Shown one piece after another: positions 8,902 through 17,981 of a stretch of DNA of 64,000 nt. The notes under the pieces were generated by a model. That model was not told the origin of the DNA and ran no database searches. It saw only the letters and a list, made by a program, of their open reading frames with translations. This DNA comes from Pseudomonas fluvialis (GTDB lineage: Bacteria; Pseudomonadota; Gammaproteobacteria; Pseudomonadales; Pseudomonadaceae), in assembly GCF_014207935.1 (NCBI RefSeq), contig NZ_JACHLL010000004.1, forward strand, positions 310,001-374,000, written 5' to 3'. The position numbers and the translations under genes are program-made. The first letter of the stretch is position 1. Each line of letters starts with the position of its first letter.

Positions 8902-10149
8902 ATGGCCACTACCGTTTCCCTCACTGAATTCGCCGGACTGACGCTCAAGCAGAAGCTGGCGCGTGCCGAACGCATCAACCGGCTCAAGGCCCAGGGCCTG
9001 ATCCTGCCGCTGCTGCTGTTCCTCTTTGTCGTCTTCGTCCTGCCGATCGCCCTGCTGCTGTACAAGAGCGTGGAAAACCCGGAAGTGGTACGCAGCCTGC
9101 CGCGCACAGTTACAGCCATCGCCAGCTGGGACGGCCGCGGCCTGCCCGCCGAACCGGTGTATCAGGCACTGGCCGTGGACCTGGCCGAAGCGCGCAAGCA
9201 ACAGACCATCGGCGACCTGTCCAAGCGCATGAACATGGAACTGGCCGGCTACCGCAGCCTGATGGCCAAGACCGGACGCGCCCTGCCGTTCAAGCAGGAA
9301 CCGGCTTCCTACAAGGATGCCCTCGAGAACCTCGACGAGCGCTGGGGTGACCCCGCCTACTGGCAGGTGATCCGCCGCAACAGCAGCGCCTTCACCGGCT
9401 ACTACCTGCTGGCGGCACTCGACCACCGCATCGACGATCTCGGCGAGCTGGCGGCCGCCACTCCGGATCAGTCGATCTACCTGGATATCTTCGCCCGCAC
9501 TTTCTGGATGGGGCTGGTGATCACCCTGCTCTGCCTGGTGCTGGCCTACCCGCTGGCTTACCTGCTGGCCAACCTGCCGACCCGCACCAGCAACCTGCTG
9601 ATGATTCTGGTGCTGCTGCCGTTCTGGACCTCGATTCTGGTGCGGGTGGCGGCGTGGATCGTGCTGCTGCAGTCCGGCGGTCTGATCAACAGCACGCTGA
9701 TGGCGCTGGGCATCATCGACCAGCCGCTGCAGCTGGTGTTCAACCGCACCGGTGTGTACATCTCCATGGTGCACATCATGCTGCCGTTCATGATCCTGCC
9801 GATCTACAGCGTGATGAAGGGCATATCGCCGACCTACATGCGCGCCGCCATTTCTCTCGGCTGCCACCCGTTCGCCAGCTTCTGGCGCGTGTACTTCCCG
9901 CAGACCGTGGCCGGTGTCGGCGCTGGCTGCCTGCTGGTGTTCATCCTGTCGATCGGCTACTACATCACCCCGGCCCTGCTGGGCAGCCCGAACGATCAGA
10001 TGATCAGCTACTTCGTCGCCTTCTACACCAACAGCACCATCAACTGGGGCATGGCCACCGCCCTCGGCGGCCTGCTGCTGCTCGCCACCATGCTGCTGTA
10101 CGTGGTGTACAGCTGGCTGGTCGGCGCCAGCCGTCTGCGTCTGGGTTGA
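8902..10149 (+). CDS. agtC: ABC transporter permease 1 (PotB-like)
   Basis: A 415-residue inner-membrane permease. One helix lies at about 37-57, followed by an unusually long hydrophilic segment of about 130 residues, then the usual five-helix core. The EAA loop that contacts the ATPase reads RAAISLGCHPFASFWRVYFPQ. ATG 8902 has GGAG 6 nt upstream; the frame is open further left, but that region is the hairpin spacer. It is followed 16 bp later by permease 2. The long loop after helix 1 is typical of some amine/opine-type PotB relatives and would project into the periplasm. Confidence 0.85.
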   Translation: MATTVSLTEFAGLTLKQKLARAERINRLKAQGLILPLLLFLFVVFVLPIALLLYKSVENPEVVRSLPRTVTAIASWDGRGLPAEPVYQALAVDLAEARKQQTIGDLSKRMNMELAGYRSLMAKTGRALPFKQEPASYKDALENLDERWGDPAYWQVIRRNSSAFTGYYLLAALDHRIDDLGELAAATPDQSIYLDIFARTFWMGLVITLLCLVLAYPLAYLLANLPTRTSNLLMILVLLPFWTSILVRVAAWIVLLQSGGLINSTLMALGIIDQPLQLVFNRTGVYISMVHIMLPFMILPIYSVMKGISPTYMRAAISLGCHPFASFWRVYFPQTVAGVGAGCLLVFILSIGYYITPALLGSPNDQMISYFVAFYTNSTINWGMATALGGLLLLATMLLYVVYSWLVGASRLRLG

Positions 10150-10165
10150 TCAGGAGAACATCGAC

Positions 10166-10993
10166 ATGCTCAGTCCGTACAAATCCCCGATCGAGAAACT
10201 CTGGTTCTGGACCCACCGTAGCCTCTGCGCCCTGGTCCTGCTGTTCCTGGTCCTGCCAATCCTGGTGATCGTGCCGCTGTCGTTCAACTCCGGCAGCTTC
10301 CTGGTCTACCCGCTGCAGGGCCTGTCCATGCGCTGGTACGCCGATTTCTTCACCTCGGCCGAGTGGATGCGCTCGCTGACCAACAGCATGATCGTCGCCC
10401 CGGCGGCGACCCTGCTGGCCATGGTCTTCGGCACCCTGGCGGCCATCGGCCTGACCCGCGGCGAATTTCGCGGCAAGGCGCTGGTGATGAGTCTGCTGAT
10501 CTCGCCGATGGTCGCCCCGGTGGTCATCGTCGGTGTCGCCAGCTACCTGTTCTTTGCGCCGCTGGGGCTGGGCAACAGCTACATCTCGCTGATCCTGGTG
10601 CACGCCGTGCTGGGCGTGCCCTTCGTGATCATCACCGTGTCGGCCACCCTGCAGGGCTTCAACTACAACCTGGTGCGCGCCGCCGCCAGCATGGGTGCGT
10701 CACCGCTGCTGGCATTCCGCAAGGTGACCCTGCCGCTGATCGCCCCCGGGGTGATTTCCGGCGCGCTGTTCGCCTTTGCCACCTCGTTCGACGAAGTGGT
10801 GGTGACCCTGTTCCTCGCCGGCCCCGAGCAGGCCACCCTGCCGCGGCAGATGTTCAGCGGTATCCGCGAGAACCTGTCACCAACCATCGCGGCGGCGGCG
10901 ACGCTGCTGATCGGTTTCTCCATCGTCATGCTGCTGACGCTGGAGTGGCTGCGCGGGCGCAGCGAGAAGCTGCGGACTCAGCAGCCGGGCTGA
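10166..10993 (+). CDS. agtD: ABC transporter permease 2 (PotC-like)
   Basis: A 275-residue permease with about six membrane helices and a clear EAA loop (RAAASMGASPLLAFRKVTLP). It pairs with permease 1 to form the translocation channel. AGGAG lies upstream of the ATG, 16 bp after agtC. It is the last gene of the importer operon; a strong intrinsic terminator follows 18 bp after the stop. Confidence 0.88.
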   Translation: MLSPYKSPIEKLWFWTHRSLCALVLLFLVLPILVIVPLSFNSGSFLVYPLQGLSMRWYADFFTSAEWMRSLTNSMIVAPAATLLAMVFGTLAAIGLTRGEFRGKALVMSLLISPMVAPVVIVGVASYLFFAPLGLGNSYISLILVHAVLGVPFVIITVSATLQGFNYNLVRAAASMGASPLLAFRKVTLPLIAPGVISGALFAFATSFDEVVVTLFLAGPEQATLPRQMFSGIRENLSPTIAAAATLLIGFSIVMLLTLEWLRGRSEKLRTQQPG

Positions 10994-11011
10994 AGATCGA
11001 TGCTGCATATG

Positions 11012-11039
11012 AAAACGGGCGCCTTGAGGCGCCCGTTTT
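11012..11039 (+). terminator. Intrinsic terminator of the ABC operon
   Basis: A perfect 12-bp stem, AAAACGGGCGCC (11012-11023) with GGCGCCCGTTTT (11028-11039), has a 4-nt TTGA loop and is followed by GTTT. This is a standard rho-independent terminator just after agtD. Confidence 0.92.
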
Positions 11040-11089
11040 GTTTCCCCACCCGATGCGCTAAGCCCATTGCCGGAGTGGCCGGATAATCA

Positions 11090-11619
11090 GGTTTCGCCCT
11101 GCTGGGCGAGTTTCTTTTGGCATTGTCCCAAAAGAAACCAAAAGGTCTAGCCCCGTCATCCGGCCCAGCGCTTCGCGCAGGGTCCGCTCACTCCATCGCT
11201 GCTCCGAGGGCCGGCTTACAAGGCCGTCGTGGCCCTTTAAGCCTCTCGCCGCATCCCTGCGGCTCGCCCCTCTGCGCAACGATTCCATTCGCCCTCCTGA
11301 AAGGGGCGTGAGGTGTTGCCTGCAAGGCAGTGCACAGAGAGCCAAAGAGCCCAAGCGTTTGGATTCAAACCTTCAGGCCACTCGGAGCCGAGTCCCCGTC
11401 AGGAGGCCGACTGGAGGTGTCGCGCAGGGGGACGAGCGGCCGGGATGGCCGCGCGAGGCATAACGGGACAAGGACGTCCCGTGTATGCCGGTCCCCGAAG
11501 CGGCGCCGGAGGGAGGGAAGTCTGGCCACAGGCCAGACCCGGATGTCGGGGGGCGCTTTCTTTTGCTTACTTTTCTTTGCGCAAACAAAGAAAAGTGAGT
11601 CGCCCGGCTGGGCGAAACC
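11090..11619. repeat. 530-bp non-coding element with ~20-bp terminal inverted repeats
   Basis: The left end, 11090-11109, and the reverse complement of the right end, 11600-11619, agree at 18 of 20 positions. Each end is itself a small hairpin (TCGCCC-NGCT-GGGCGA). Just inside lie larger hairpins: 11110-11138 (11-bp stem) and 11566-11599 (14-bp stem with one G-T pair). The interior has more palindromes (e.g. TCTGGCCA...GGCCAGA near 11521-11537) and no reading frame I recognise. It fills most of the 726-bp gap between agtD and rhlE. Similar intergenic blocks are, from memory, common in Pseudomonas. It may be a MITE-like element or a structured RNA. Confidence 0.65.
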
Positions 11620-11719
11620 AAACATTCAAGCACTCGCACTAAATAGCCAGAGCACAGCGTGAAACAGCACCTTCAGTGCAAATGCGGGGTTTCACAAAAC
11701 ACTGATGCAGCATTGAGGC

Positions 11720-13102
11720 TCAGCGGGGCTTTTTCCCCGCCGGTTTACCACCGAGCTTGCCACCCGCCTTGGCCCCACCACCGCCCAGCTTGGGCACCTG
11801 GCGCACCGCCTTGACCTTGGGCTTGTTGTCATCGCCCTCAAACCAGCGCCCCAGGTGAATATTGCCCTTGCCGCCGGCCGATGCGCCGCTGCCGGGCACC
11901 AGTTTCTGCTTGGGCTTCTTCGGCTTTTTCAGAATGGCGCCACCGGGAGCCGTCAGCGGTACACGGTGATCGGGAATGAAATCCGGCTCGTCGCGGCGCT
12001 GCAGCACCTGACCGATCAGGGTCTCGATGGCGGCGAGCTGGTCCACCTCGTCGGCACACACCAGCGAGATCGCCTCGCCGGTCGCGCCCGCCCGCCCGGT
12101 ACGACCGATGCGGTGCACATAATCCTCGGCCACGATGGGCAGGTCGAAATTGACCACCTGTGGCAGGTCGTGAATATCCAGACCACGGGCGGCGACATCG
12201 GTGGCCACCAGAATCTGCACCTCACCGGCCTTGAAGCGCTCCAGCGCGCGCAGGCGGCTGGGTTGCGGCTTGTCGCCGTGGATCGCATCGGCGCTGACGC
12301 CCTCGGCCAACAGCTCCTCGACCAGCGCATCCACTCCCTTGCGCGTCTTGGCAAACACCAGCACCTGCCCCCAGCGCTGCTGTGCCAGCAGGTGCAGGAA
12401 CAGCTCGGCCTTGCGCTTCTTGTCCACCGGAATCAGCCACTGCTTGACGCTCTTGGCCGCGGCATTGCGCGGGCTGACCTCGATCGACAGCGGGTTGCGC
12501 AGCAGCTCCTTGGCCATGGCGCGGATGGCGTCGGAGAAGGTGGCGGAAAACAGCAGGGTCTGGCGTTTTTTCGGCAGGGCGCAGAACAGCTCGTCAAGCT
12601 CGCGGGCAAAGCCCAGGTCGAGCATGCGGTCGGCCTCATCCAGCACCAGCGCCTGCAGCTGCTCGAAGCGCACGGCGTTCTGCCGGTACAGGTCCAGCAG
12701 ACGACCGGGCGTGGCCACCAGGATGTCGATGCCCTTGCGCAGCTTCATCATCTGCGGGTTGATGCTCACCCCGCCGTACACCGCGTAGCAGCGCAGCGGC
12801 AGGTTCTGCCCGTAGGCCAGCAGACTCTGCTGCACCTGCTCGGCCAGCTCGCGGGTCGGCACCAGCACCAGCGCCCGTACCGAGTTGCTCGCCACCTGCG
12901 GCCCCTGCTGAGTCAGGCGCTGCAGCAGCGGCAGGGCAAAACCGGCGGTCTTGCCGGTGCCGGTCTGTGCCGCGGCGAGCAGGTCTCGGCCCTTGAGCAC
13001 CGCCGGTATCGCCTCTTTCTGCACCGGCGTCGGCGTCTGGTAATCAAGGGCGTTGAGGGTGACGAGCAGCGGCTCGATCAGGCCAAGGGCAGCAAAGGAC
13101 AT
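11720..13102 (-). CDS. rhlE: DEAD-box RNA helicase RhlE family
   Basis: A 460-residue ATP-dependent RNA helicase. In order: the Q motif (TPTPVQKEAIP), motif I AQTGTGKT, Ia PTRELAEQ, DEAD in LDEADRMLDLGF, SAT, and HRIGRTGRAG. A basic, glycine/lysine-rich tail (KKPKKPKQK ... GGKPAGKKPR) probably binds RNA. Family roles are RNA remodelling in ribosome assembly or decay. ATG 13102 gives the usual RhlE beginning (MSFAALGL); a TTG at 13126 would add eight residues. Neither has a good Shine-Dalgarno site. It lies 36 bp after the DMT transporter gene on the same strand. Confidence 0.93.
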   Translation of the reverse strand: MSFAALGLIEPLLVTLNALDYQTPTPVQKEAIPAVLKGRDLLAAAQTGTGKTAGFALPLLQRLTQQGPQVASNSVRALVLVPTRELAEQVQQSLLAYGQNLPLRCYAVYGGVSINPQMMKLRKGIDILVATPGRLLDLYRQNAVRFEQLQALVLDEADRMLDLGFARELDELFCALPKKRQTLLFSATFSDAIRAMAKELLRNPLSIEVSPRNAAAKSVKQWLIPVDKKRKAELFLHLLAQQRWGQVLVFAKTRKGVDALVEELLAEGVSADAIHGDKPQPSRLRALERFKAGEVQILVATDVAARGLDIHDLPQVVNFDLPIVAEDYVHRIGRTGRAGATGEAISLVCADEVDQLAAIETLIGQVLQRRDEPDFIPDHRVPLTAPGGAILKKPKKPKQKLVPGSGASAGGKGNIHLGRWFEGDDNKPKVKAVRQVPKLGGGGAKAGGKLGGKPAGKKPR

Positions 13103-13138
13103 GGGGCAATACCGGGTCAGGCTCAAAGACCCGCTAGT

Positions 13139-14032
13139 TTACTCTGCCGCCCGACTTTGCGCCCGCCACTGCGGCAGACCGATGAGCAGCACGGCGGCGA
13201 GAATCACTGCCATCGCCAGCCATTCGGCCGTGTTGATCTGTTCGCCGGCAAAAACGATGCCCAGCAGCACCGCCACCACCGGGTTGACGTAGGCATAGCT
13301 GGTGGCCGCCGCCGGGCGCACGGTCTTGAGCAGATAGAGGTAGGCGCTGAAGGCGATCAGCGAGCCGAACACGATCAGGTACAGCAACGCCCCCCAGCCA
13401 GCCAGACTCGGCGCCTGCTCCAGACGCTCGCCGGTCAGCGCACTGGCGGCCAGCAGCACCACGCCGCCGCCGAGCATCTGGCAGGCCACCAGCATGAAGC
13501 CCTGTGGCAGGTCGAGCTGCTTGCTCCACATCGAACCGAACGCCCAGCTGGCAGCGGCCGACAGCAGCAGCGCGGCGCCCAGCGGGCTGGCCTTCAGGTT
13601 GTCACCGAGATTGAGCAGGGCGATGCCGAGCAGACCGAGGGCAATCCCGGTCCACTCCAGCGCACGCGGACGCTGCCCCCACAACAGGCCAAACAGCAGG
13701 GTGAACAGCGGTACCGTGGCAATCGCCAGCGCCGCCACCCCGGAGGCCACGCCCAGGTCTTCGGCCATGGTCACCGCGCCATTGCCGATGCTCAAAAGCA
13801 ACACGCCCAGCACGCCGGTGTACAGCCACTGCCGGCGGGTCGGCCAGGGCGCACCACGCAGCCGCAGCAACGGCAGCAACAGCAGTGCAGGAATGATGAA
13901 GCGCAAACCGGCCATCAGCAGCGGCGGCCAGGATTCGACGCCGATGCGGATCACCAGGTAGGTCGAGCCCCAGATCAGATACAGGGCGGCAAAGGCACCG
14001 ATCAGTAACCAGGGGAAACGGGAGGCAGGCAT
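13139..14032 (-). CDS. EamA/DMT-family exporter, YedA-like
   Basis: A 297-residue, ten-helix drug/metabolite transporter made of two EamA repeats. The N-terminal IWGSTYLVIRIGVES segment is characteristic of the YedA/RhaT-like branch. The substrate is unknown; relatives export amino acids or metabolites. ATG 14032 was chosen over an upstream in-frame start because it begins directly before the first hydrophobic helix. It lies 86 bp downstream of the NYN gene and just upstream of rhlE. Confidence 0.88.
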   Translation of the reverse strand: MPASRFPWLLIGAFAALYLIWGSTYLVIRIGVESWPPLLMAGLRFIIPALLLLPLLRLRGAPWPTRRQWLYTGVLGVLLLSIGNGAVTMAEDLGVASGVAALAIATVPLFTLLFGLLWGQRPRALEWTGIALGLLGIALLNLGDNLKASPLGAALLLSAAASWAFGSMWSKQLDLPQGFMLVACQMLGGGVVLLAASALTGERLEQAPSLAGWGALLYLIVFGSLIAFSAYLYLLKTVRPAAATSYAYVNPVVAVLLGIVFAGEQINTAEWLAMAVILAAVLLIGLPQWRAQSRAAE

Positions 14033-14118
14033 GACGCAACTCTCGACGTGCGGCGAGCCAGTGTGCGAGTCACTGGCACAGGCTGAACAGTTACAGTCGT
14101 CAGGAAAAACTGTACCGC

Positions 14119-14598
14119 TCAATGACGCAGCAGCAGCGTGCCTTCAATCGGCCGGTAGTCATCGGCCGCGCGCAGCAGTGCCTGGGCGGTCAGGCCGGGG
14201 ACGCCATAGACCAGTGAGCGGGTGCCGAAGCGCAGCCTGGCCCGCTCCAGCAACTGATCGAAATCACCATCGCCAGAGGCCAGGACAATCTCGTCGACCC
14301 GTGCCGCCGCTTCGATCACATCCAGGGTAATGCCGACATCCCAGTCACCCTTGGCCGAACCGTCGCTGCGCTGGATATAGGGCTTGAGCTTCACGGTGAA
14401 ACCGAGGTTGCGCAGGATCTGCTGAAAGCCCTGTTGCTTGGCATCGCCACGGTCGATGGCATAGGCATAGGCCTCGACAATCTGCCCGCGCGCCGCCACC
14501 TCCTGCCACAGGGCGTTGTAGTTGAAGTGGCAACCATGGGCCTGGCGCACGGTGTAGTAGAGGTTCTGCACATCGGCGAACAGGGCAATGGTTTTCAC
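14119..14598 (-). CDS. NYN-domain (LabA/DUF88) nuclease-like protein
   Basis: A 159-residue single-domain NYN protein of the PIN-like fold. Conserved acidic positions appear as ALFADVQN near the start, GDWDVGITLD in the middle and ASGDGDFDQLL near 110, the expected metal site of an RNase-like enzyme. Related proteins (LabA, the DUF88 group) are thought to act on RNA, but no substrate is known here. It is transcribed toward the DMT transporter and rhlE, a context weakly suggesting RNA metabolism. Confidence 0.88.
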   Translation of the reverse strand: MKTIALFADVQNLYYTVRQAHGCHFNYNALWQEVAARGQIVEAYAYAIDRGDAKQQGFQQILRNLGFTVKLKPYIQRSDGSAKGDWDVGITLDVIEAAARVDEIVLASGDGDFDQLLERARLRFGTRSLVYGVPGLTAQALLRAADDYRPIEGTLLLRH

Positions 14599-14696
14599 GG
14601 GGTGTTTGATGTCCGGATCGCGTCAGGGAGGCGGCGATTATGCGCCGATGGCTACATTCTGTATCGTTTGACGCCTATCTCGGCAAAGGACTGGCC

Positions 14697-15227
14697 ATGT
14701 TCATCGCGCATCTGCCTGCTGGCTACCTGCTTGGCCGAAGCCTGCTTCGCTGGAAACCCACACAGATGTCTCAAACGCTCTGGCTGATGGCAGCATTGCT
14801 GGGAGCAGTCGCACCAGATCTGGACATGTTGTACTTCTATCTCATCGACCAGCGTCAGCATCACCACCACAGTTACTGGAGTCACTGGCCATTGCTGTGG
14901 TTCTCCCTGTTGGGTCTAGCCGTCATTGCCTGCATGGCATGGTGCGGTGAGAAATTGCCGCGACTGGCACTGCTGTTCAGCCTGAACGGCTGTTGTCACC
15001 TTGTTCTCGACACTCTGGTGGGTGATATCTGGTGGCTAGCACCTTGGAATGACAAGCCATTTGCGCTGTTCAGCGTGCCTGCTCGATTCAGTCCCTGGTG
15101 GCTTAACTTCATCCTTCACTGGTCATTTGCTGTTGAGTTGTTCCTCTGGTTTCTGAGCATTTATGCCTATTGTCACCGCGCGCCCTTGCCAGTGCATGGA
15201 GCCGACCGGCGCGATCCGCTAGAGTGA
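14697..15227 (+). CDS. YdjM-like inner-membrane metal-dependent hydrolase family protein
   Basis: A 176-residue membrane protein with about four helices. Motifs of the YdjM/DUF457 family are present: APDLDMLYFY followed by a histidine cluster (QHHHHSYWSHW), and HLVLDTLVGD in the second half, suggesting a metal site at the membrane face. ATG 14697 is preceded by AAGGA at 6 nt; the frame is open further left without a ribosome site. Codon usage is less GC-biased than in its neighbours. The substrate is unknown. Confidence 0.8.
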   Translation: MFIAHLPAGYLLGRSLLRWKPTQMSQTLWLMAALLGAVAPDLDMLYFYLIDQRQHHHHSYWSHWPLLWFSLLGLAVIACMAWCGEKLPRLALLFSLNGCCHLVLDTLVGDIWWLAPWNDKPFALFSVPARFSPWWLNFILHWSFAVELFLWFLSIYAYCHRAPLPVHGADRRDPLE

Positions 15228-15255
15228 CGGCACGTCCATTGCTGCTGGCCTGCCC

Positions 15256-15924
15256 ATGAATGCCCTGCGAGTGCTGCGCGAAGCCGCCTATTTCTACAGC
15301 CACAATTTTCTGCGTATCGCCCTGCTCTGCCTGCCATTGCTGTTGCTCGAACGCCTCAGCGAGCTGGCACTGCGCGAGCAGTTCGGCCACTGGCCGGAAG
15401 GCGCCCTGCAACTGCTGTTCGGCGTGCTGTTCTACCCGTTGTACACCGGCATGCTGATCCTCTTTCTCGATGCCCGCAGTCAGGGCCGCGATGCCAGTGC
15501 CGCGGAACTGTTCGGGCGAGCCCTGCAGCTGTGGCCGGGTTTCGCCCTGCTCACCGCACTGACGTCCGTGCTGGTCATGCTGGGCCTGAGCCTGATGCTG
15601 CTGCCGGGGATGATCCTCATCGTTCTGCTGGCCTTTGCCGAATACCTGTTGGTACTGCGCGGCCAGTCGCCACTGGAGGCCATGCGTGGCAGCATTCGCC
15701 TGGTACGAGGGCAGTTCCTGCCGCTGGCCGGCTGCATTTTCAGTGTTCTGATTCCGCTGTGGCTGCTGGATGCCTGGCTGGCCGACCGGCTCAGCGCCGA
15801 GCCGGTTGCAGACCTACTCAGCGGCGGTCTGAGCGGCCTCTTGCAACTGTTCGTCAGCGTGGTGGTGTTTCGCTACTTCATGCTGCTGGAACAGCGGCCG
15901 CAACTGGAGCCGCGCGACCACTGA
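15256..15924 (+). CDS. YciC-like integral membrane protein
   Basis: A 222-residue protein with five or six hydrophobic segments and a central GQSPLEAMRGSIRLVRGQF motif typical of YciC/UPF0259-type glycerophosphoryl-diester-like membrane proteins. No catalytic residues are evident and the function is unknown. It follows the YdjM-like gene by 28 bp and converges with the SDR gene, with 4 bp between stops. Confidence 0.75.
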   Translation: MNALRVLREAAYFYSHNFLRIALLCLPLLLLERLSELALREQFGHWPEGALQLLFGVLFYPLYTGMLILFLDARSQGRDASAAELFGRALQLWPGFALLTALTSVLVMLGLSLMLLPGMILIVLLAFAEYLLVLRGQSPLEAMRGSIRLVRGQFLPLAGCIFSVLIPLWLLDAWLADRLSAEPVADLLSGGLSGLLQLFVSVVVFRYFMLLEQRPQLEPRDH

Positions 15925-15928
15925 GGCG

Positions 15929-16768
15929 TCAGGACCGGTTACGCTCAGGCTTTAGCCCGGACATCCGCGGCAGTAACGCCCGCTCGAACAGGCGCGGGAA
16001 ATAACGCGCCAGCAGGCGGGCCCGCCAGTTGACGTTGGACAGCACCAGCAGGCGTTTGCGCTTGATCGCCGCCTGGTAGATTTCCTCGGCCACATCCTGG
16101 GCCGAGGCAACCCGGCCCATGGCCAGCGGTGGCCGCGCGGCCGCCGCATCGCCGACCAGGGCATTCTTGCGCAGGTCGGTGGCGGTGAAACCGGGACACA
16201 CCAGCATCACATTCACCCCCGAGCCCTTGAGTTCGTAACGTAGCGTCTCGAACAGCCCATGCAGCGCATGCTTGCTGGCGTTGTAGGCGCTGCGATAGAG
16301 CAGCGGAGCGAAGCCCGACAGCGAGCTGAGCACGATCACCTGACCATGGCGGTTGACCAGGCTGTCGAAGGCCGCCAGTGTGCAATGCAGGGCGCCGAAA
16401 TAGTTGACCGCCATGACCCGCTGGAACACCGCCAGGTCGGTCTCGGAAAAGGTGCTGCGGTGGGTGATGCCGGCATTGTTGATCAGCACGTCGATGCCGC
16501 CGAAACGTTCGCTGGCCAGCGCCACAGCCTGATTGACCGCCGCCGCATCGGCCACGTCGCAGGCTAGCCCCAGGGCCTCGGCATTGAACTGATCGCGCAG
16601 GTGCTGCACCAGGAAATCAAGCTCGCTCTGCTGCAGGTCGAGAATCACCAGGCGCGCCCCGGCCTGGGCAAAACGCATCACCAGGGCACGACCGATGCCC
16701 GCGCAACCGCCGGTGACCAGCACCACCTTGCGCTCGAATACCTTGCTGTGAAAAACCTTGTGCGGCAT
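15929..16768 (-). CDS. Short-chain dehydrogenase/reductase
   Basis: A 279-residue SDR with the NAD(P) motif TGGCAGIG near the N-terminus, NNAG, catalytic Ser in VLSSLSG and the YNASK Tyr-Lys pair. The C-terminal extension contains a basic, membrane-proximal-looking stretch (KRKRLLVLSNVNWRARLLARYFPRLF), common in SDRs acting on lipids or sterol-like substrates. Start 16768 has GGGGGAAG just upstream. It lies 19 bp after the CDGSH gene, so the two probably form an operon. The substrate is unknown. Confidence 0.87.
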   Translation of the reverse strand: MPHKVFHSKVFERKVVLVTGGCAGIGRALVMRFAQAGARLVILDLQQSELDFLVQHLRDQFNAEALGLACDVADAAAVNQAVALASERFGGIDVLINNAGITHRSTFSETDLAVFQRVMAVNYFGALHCTLAAFDSLVNRHGQVIVLSSLSGFAPLLYRSAYNASKHALHGLFETLRYELKGSGVNVMLVCPGFTATDLRKNALVGDAAAARPPLAMGRVASAQDVAEEIYQAAIKRKRLLVLSNVNWRARLLARYFPRLFERALLPRMSGLKPERNRS

Positions 16769-16787
16769 GACTTCCCCCGGGTTCAAC

Positions 16788-17027
16788 TCACAACTGCTTG
16801 TGGCTGCCATCGCACAGTGGCGGCGTCTGGCTGTGCTTGCAGCCACAGAGATACAGGGTTTTGCTCTCCTCGGCATGAAACTTCAGCGGTGTCAGCCCAC
16901 TGCCCTTGTGCGCGCCATCGCAGAACGGCTGTTTGGCACTGCGTCCGCAGCGGCACCAGAAATAATCCTGCCCGGCTTCAACCGCCACGGCATAGGGTGC
17001 TTTTTGTGCAATCACCGGCTCGTCCAT
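16788..17027 (-). CDS. Double-CDGSH iron-sulfur protein
   Basis: A 79-residue protein with two CDGSH motifs, each with the three-Cys-one-His set for a [2Fe-2S] cluster: Cys25, Cys27, Cys36, His40 and Cys61, Cys63, Cys72, His76 (the first motif reads CDGAH). This is the MiNT/CISD3-like layout, expected in electron or cluster transfer. ATG 17027 has GAGGG upstream. It is cotranscribed with the SDR that follows, which could use it as a redox partner; that is inference. Confidence 0.9.
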   Translation of the reverse strand: MDEPVIAQKAPYAVAVEAGQDYFWCRCGRSAKQPFCDGAHKGSGLTPLKFHAEESKTLYLCGCKHSQTPPLCDGSHKQL

Positions 17028-17185
17028 CGCATTGCCCTCGACTGACTGCCGACGCGCAGGCGCCGGGCATCGCTCAAGCATAGTTCAGGCTCGCGACTGG
17101 ACAGCAGCGGGAGCATTGCCCATGCTCGAAACAAGCACCTGAAAAACAGCCCGAGAACAAGACGGCCACCAGCCGCCGGGAAACC

Positions 17186-17974
17186 ATGCCGCCACACCTT
17201 GCACCTGCCCATGCCGAGCAGCTCCGCGCGCTTCAGTCCTGGCGACTGCCGAGCATGGCCGCCCTCTGCCTGCTGCTGGTCAGCGCACTGAGCATGGCCG
17301 GGGTGCCGCAACGTGAAACCGTGACAGTGCGCTACCTGGAGTTTCCTCCTTACAGCTTCACCAATGCCGAGGGTCTGCCGGACGGCAGCATCATCCGGCT
17401 GACCCGGCGCCTGCTCAGGCAGGCCGGCTACCCCGCCGACTTTCGCTCCGCCCCGAGCGCCCGCCTGTACGGTGGTCTGGCCGATGGCAGTATCCATCTG
17501 TGGCCGGGGGCTCCGGGCGTGCCACAGCTCAAGGGGCTGACCCTGGAAAGCCGCTATCAGGTCGCCGAGGTCAACCTCAACCTGTACCACCGCAGCGACA
17601 CGCCGACACCTGCGCTGCCTGAGGGACTGCGCGACAAGCGGGTTATCCTGCTCACCGGCTACACCTACCGCCCGCCGGTATCCGACTGGCTGAAAGACCC
17701 GCAGCTGGGCATCAAGTCGACCCAGACCAGCAGTCATGCCTCTGCCCTGGCCATGCTGGAACTACGCCGCGGCGACTTCTTCATCGACTACCAAAGCCCG
17801 GTGGAGCGTGAACTGCAGGCCCGCAATCTGGCGCCACTGCCGTACATCACCCTGCATCGCCTGCCGATCAAACTGATCATTTCCAAGGCAGCGCCCAACA
17901 GCCAGCAACTGCGCGACGACCTCGACCGCGCCTACGAAACCCTGCGCGACGCCGGCGAAGACCTCAGCCTCTGA
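17186..17974 (+). CDS. Periplasmic family-3 solute-binding-like protein, stand-alone
   Basis: A 262-residue protein with a hydrophobic segment at about 24-40 (a signal sequence or anchor after a 23-residue lead), then a binding-protein fold (VRYLEFPPYSFTNAEGLPDG ...). No permease or ATPase gene is nearby, so it is probably not an ABC component. Such orphans in Pseudomonas are often annotated as transporter substrate-binding proteins and may be sensors or enzymes. The ATG at 17186 has only a weak GGGAAA upstream; ATG 17254 is an alternative that would start at the hydrophobic segment. Confidence 0.75.
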   Translation: MPPHLAPAHAEQLRALQSWRLPSMAALCLLLVSALSMAGVPQRETVTVRYLEFPPYSFTNAEGLPDGSIIRLTRRLLRQAGYPADFRSAPSARLYGGLADGSIHLWPGAPGVPQLKGLTLESRYQVAEVNLNLYHRSDTPTPALPEGLRDKRVILLTGYTYRPPVSDWLKDPQLGIKSTQTSSHASALAMLELRRGDFFIDYQSPVERELQARNLAPLPYITLHRLPIKLIISKAAPNSQQLRDDLDRAYETLRDAGEDLSL

Positions 17975-17981
17975 ACACCCG

